A stretch of DNA of 25,370 nucleotides from an uncultured Prevotella sp. (lineage in GTDB: Bacteria; Bacteroidota; Bacteroidia; Bacteroidales; Bacteroidaceae), in assembly GCA_934229335.1 (NCBI GenBank), contig CAKQDQ010000025.1, forward strand, positions 1 to 25,370. Reading direction: 5' to 3'. Shown piece after piece: positions 23,240 to 25,370 of this stretch. The notes below the pieces were generated by a model. It worked only from the letters and a program-made list of their open reading frames with translations. It was not told the origin of the DNA and searched no databases. Position numbers and translations under genes: made by a program. Each line of letters begins with the position of its first letter. Positions within the stretch are counted from its first letter, which is position 1.

Positions 23240-23276
23240 TTTGCAACTGGGTTGCAGTATATGTTTAGTAACTTTG
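23240..23276 (+). promoter_or_regulatory. Promoter of metal efflux genes with operator-like palindrome
   Basis: TAACTTTG at 23269-23276 is a full -7 element. TTTG at 23240-23243 is the best -33 candidate but the spacer is 25 bases, longer than usual. Within the spacer is a perfect dyad TGCAAC-tgg-GTTGCA (23242-23256). A long spacer with a dyad inside is what MerR-type or other metal-responsive activators often use; the regulator gene is not in this window. Confidence 0.65.
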
Positions 23277-23313
23277 CGGTCGAAACTAAAATGTAAAAAA
23301 GAAGGGATTGTAT

Positions 23314-24507
23314 ATGAAGAGAATATTATTTGTCGTGGTGGTGACGTGTCTTGCCATTGCGGGATTTACGTATTTTACCCGTGGTGGCAATACGGAAGCG
23401 CATGAAGACCATGATGGTCATGACCATGAGGAGGCTGCGGACGTAGACAATATACTCCTTACGAAGAAGCAAATAGATGCCGTTGACCTGAAGATGGGAG
23501 AGGTAGAGCAACGTGAACTCGACGCTACAGTGTGTGCTAACGGTCAGCTCGTGCTGCGACCACAGGCACGTGGTGCTGTGGCTTCGCTCATGGGAGGCAT
23601 GGTAAAGAGCATAAACGTGAAGGAAGGACAGCGCGTGGCGAAAGGACAAGTGGTGGCAACGATAGAGAATACGGACGTGATGTCGCTGCAACGTGAGTAT
23701 TATTCCGCTTGTCGTGAGGCGGAAATGGCTAAGGAAGAGATGCTGCGACAACAGACATTGCAACAGAATGGGGCAGGAGTGAAGAAGACTATGCAGCAAG
23801 CGCAGAAGGACTTTAAGATAGCACAGGCAAACGTTATGGGCATAGCAAGACAGTTGCAGCAGATGGGGATAAACGTAGCGCAGGTGGCACAGGGACACTT
23901 TACCACCGCGTTTCCGTTGCGTGCCCCTATTGCAGGCACTGTAAGTCAGTTGACAGCGTCATTGGGTAGTTACGCGGATATGCAGACTCCGCTCATGATG
24001 ATACGTAATAATGACGCTGTTGAGGCAGACCTTAATGTCTTTGAGAAGGATATTAACAAGATAAAAGTGGGCGATAAGGTGCGCCTAACGCTGACGAACC
24101 AGACGGGAGTGACGGTGAACGGCGTTGTCTATGGCATCAACCAGTACTTTAATGATGGCACGAAGGCTGTGGCAGCACACGTAAAACTTAATGCTACAAA
24201 TGGTGCACGCCTCTTCGATGGGATGTATGTGCAGGGGCAGATAGCTACTGGTAGCCAGCAATGTAATACCTTACCGTCAAAGGCTATAGTGACTTCAGAC
24301 GGCAAGAAGTATATCTTCATGCTGAACAAACAGCCTGATAAGGAAGGATATTCATTCTCACGCCATGAGGTAGAGACAGGAGTGGAACAGGAAGGATATA
24401 CGGAAGTGGCACTGTGTAAGCACTTTAAGAACGGAAAGAAAATAGTGACGGACAACGCTTTCTATCTTCTCTCAATGACAGAAGACCACGGAGAGCATAA
24501 TCATTAA
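23314..24507 (+). CDS. RND efflux periplasmic adaptor, heavy-metal (CusB/CzcB) type
   Basis: The 397-residue membrane-fusion protein should link an inner-membrane RND pump to an outer-membrane channel. Residues 1-20 (MKRILFVVVVTCLAIAGFTY) are a signal or anchor. A His/Asp/Glu-rich stretch HEDHDGHDHEE (30-40) and a C-terminal DHGEHNH are metal-binding features typical of CusB/CzcB relatives. Next are GGMVKSINVKEGQRVAKGQV (lipoyl-like half), a coiled-coil hairpin (about 115-195, rich in Gln), FPLRAPIAGTVSQL (second lipoyl half) and a beta-barrel. TTG 23308 opens the frame two codons earlier, but ATG 23314 is the better start. The pump gene follows after 7 bases; no outer-membrane channel gene is seen here. 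Confidence 0.93.
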   Translation: MKRILFVVVVTCLAIAGFTYFTRGGNTEAHEDHDGHDHEEAADVDNILLTKKQIDAVDLKMGEVEQRELDATVCANGQLVLRPQARGAVASLMGGMVKSINVKEGQRVAKGQVVATIENTDVMSLQREYYSACREAEMAKEEMLRQQTLQQNGAGVKKTMQQAQKDFKIAQANVMGIARQLQQMGINVAQVAQGHFTTAFPLRAPIAGTVSQLTASLGSYADMQTPLMMIRNNDAVEADLNVFEKDINKIKVGDKVRLTLTNQTGVTVNGVVYGINQYFNDGTKAVAAHVKLNATNGARLFDGMYVQGQIATGSQQCNTLPSKAIVTSDGKKYIFMLNKQPDKEGYSFSRHEVETGVEQEGYTEVALCKHFKNGKKIVTDNAFYLLSMTEDHGEHNH

Positions 24508-24514
24508 GCACGAT

Positions 24515-25370
24515 ATGTTTCAGAAACTTATTACTTACTCCATACACAACAAGCTTATTGTCGGGATGATGACGCTTGTTCTCATAGCGTGGGGAGTGTG
24601 GTCGTTGGTGCATTTGCCGTTTGACGCTACGCCAGATATAACGGATAATCAGGTGCAGGTGATAACACAAGCACCATCATTGGGCGCACAAGAAGTGGAA
24701 CAGTACATCACTACGCCGATAGAAATGGCACTTGCTAACATTCCACGCATAGAGAATAGAAGAAGTATATCACGCAGTGGCCTGTCAGTTATTACTCTTG
24801 TTTTCAACGATGACGTTGACATCTACTGGGCACGATCGCAAGTTAGTCAGGTACTTGAAAGTGTTAGCAAGGAGCTACCAGCCAATTCAAACACAGAGAT
24901 GGGACCGATAGCGACTGGTTTGGGCGAGATTTTCCACTATACAGTACGTGCTAAGAAGGGATATGAGGATAAATACTCGCTAACTCAGTTGAGAACCATA
25001 CAGGATTGGATTGTGCGTAAGCAACTGTCTGGCACACCTGGCGTAGCGGAAGTAAGCGGATGGGGAGGATATGTTAAGCAGTATGTGGTGGCAGTTGATA
25101 ACGAACGCCTTACCGCCAACGGCATAACGGTATCCGAAGTGTACTCTGCTTTGGAGAAGAACAACGCCAATACAGGTGGCAGTTACATTGAGTCAGACGC
25201 TAATCAGTATTTTATTCGTGGCGTAGGAGTGGTAAAAAACTTGCAGGATATTGCGAATATAAGCATCAAAAACGTAGGTTCGGCAACGGTACGCATAGGT
25301 GATGTCGCCCGTGTAGAGGAGGGGCACGCCACTCGTTTCGGTGCAGTAACGCGCAATGGAGAGGGAGAAG
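24515..25370 (+). CDS. Heavy-metal RND efflux pump CusA/CzcA, N-terminal part (cut by window end)
   Basis: ATG 24515 opens a frame that runs 285 codons to the window edge without a stop. FQKLITYSIHNKLIVGMMTL, the first transmembrane helix, and FDATPDITDNQVQVIT, then PSLGAQEVEQYITTPIEMAL and RSISRSGLSVITLVF are hallmarks of heavy-metal RND pumps of the HME family, and continue through the porter domain (GLGEIFHYTV, GGSYIESDANQYFIRGVG). The family has about 1,020-1,050 residues, so roughly a quarter is here. The pump exports divalent or monovalent metal ions from periplasm or cytoplasm by proton exchange. Cu/Ag versus Zn/Co/Cd cannot be told, as the metal-site residues lie beyond this point. 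It forms an operon with the adaptor. Confidence 0.93.
   Translation, partial: MFQKLITYSIHNKLIVGMMTLVLIAWGVWSLVHLPFDATPDITDNQVQVITQAPSLGAQEVEQYITTPIEMALANIPRIENRRSISRSGLSVITLVFNDDVDIYWARSQVSQVLESVSKELPANSNTEMGPIATGLGEIFHYTVRAKKGYEDKYSLTQLRTIQDWIVRKQLSGTPGVAEVSGWGGYVKQYVVAVDNERLTANGITVSEVYSALEKNNANTGGSYIESDANQYFIRGVGVVKNLQDIANISIKNVGSATVRIGDVARVEEGHATRFGAVTRNGEGE

Overview
The window looks like chromosomal DNA of a Bacteroidales species, most likely Prevotellaceae. The evidence is the fused MurF-Alr protein, a PorX regulator with GldH (type IX secretion and gliding-motility families), the conserved run DUF4271-hemD-rnpA-yidD-tyrS, almost no Shine-Dalgarno sequences, and several promoters of the Bacteroidetes type (TTTG, about 20 bases, TAnnTTTG). 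No phage, integrase, complete insertion sequence or CRISPR array is visible.

Layout. 1-4070: end of a polysaccharide-degradation cluster, with the tail of an unidentified gene, a GH105 unsaturated rhamnogalacturonyl hydrolase and a GH2 beta-galactosidase-like enzyme, both with signal peptides; together they fit breakdown of pectic glycans. 4179-8531: housekeeping genes murF-alr, rpsO (promoter plus a structured leader) and metK. 8705-11044: DUF4271 membrane protein, hemD, rnpA, yidD. 11196-12713: tyrS, then tRNA-Gln(TTG) with its own promoter and terminator. 12756-13050: decayed AraC-type DNA-binding domain on the minus strand, not previously delimited as an ORF because it carries a frameshift and two stops. 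13128-15387: hsp20 and a MATE transporter, minus strand. 15388-15935: palindrome-rich spacer before a solitary archaeal-type ATPase (15936-17078). 17210-22384: a minus-strand series holB, ricT-like, gldH, porX, tsaE. 22463-23170: a plant-type methylthioadenosine nucleosidase homologue, divergent from a His-rich heavy-metal RND efflux adaptor (23314-24507), which is followed by its CzcA/CusA pump, cut by the window end.

The most unexpected feature is a family of three dispersed intergenic elements (147-341, 15665-15863, 21048-21246) of 195, 199 and 199 bp. Each is an imperfect palindrome with complementary ends. The three differ almost completely in sequence, yet share architecture: a left arm of 100-104 nt, a right arm of 73-75 nt, and a core in which conserved TCAGTC and TCCNTC flank an apical stem whose bases change in compensating pairs. 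This is the pattern expected of an element selected for folded structure (RNA or single-stranded DNA), and I do not recognise it as a named family. Other candidate regulatory structures are the rpsO leader, operator-like palindromes at the ATPase and efflux promoters, and a 15-bp hairpin inside the gldH signal-peptide region.
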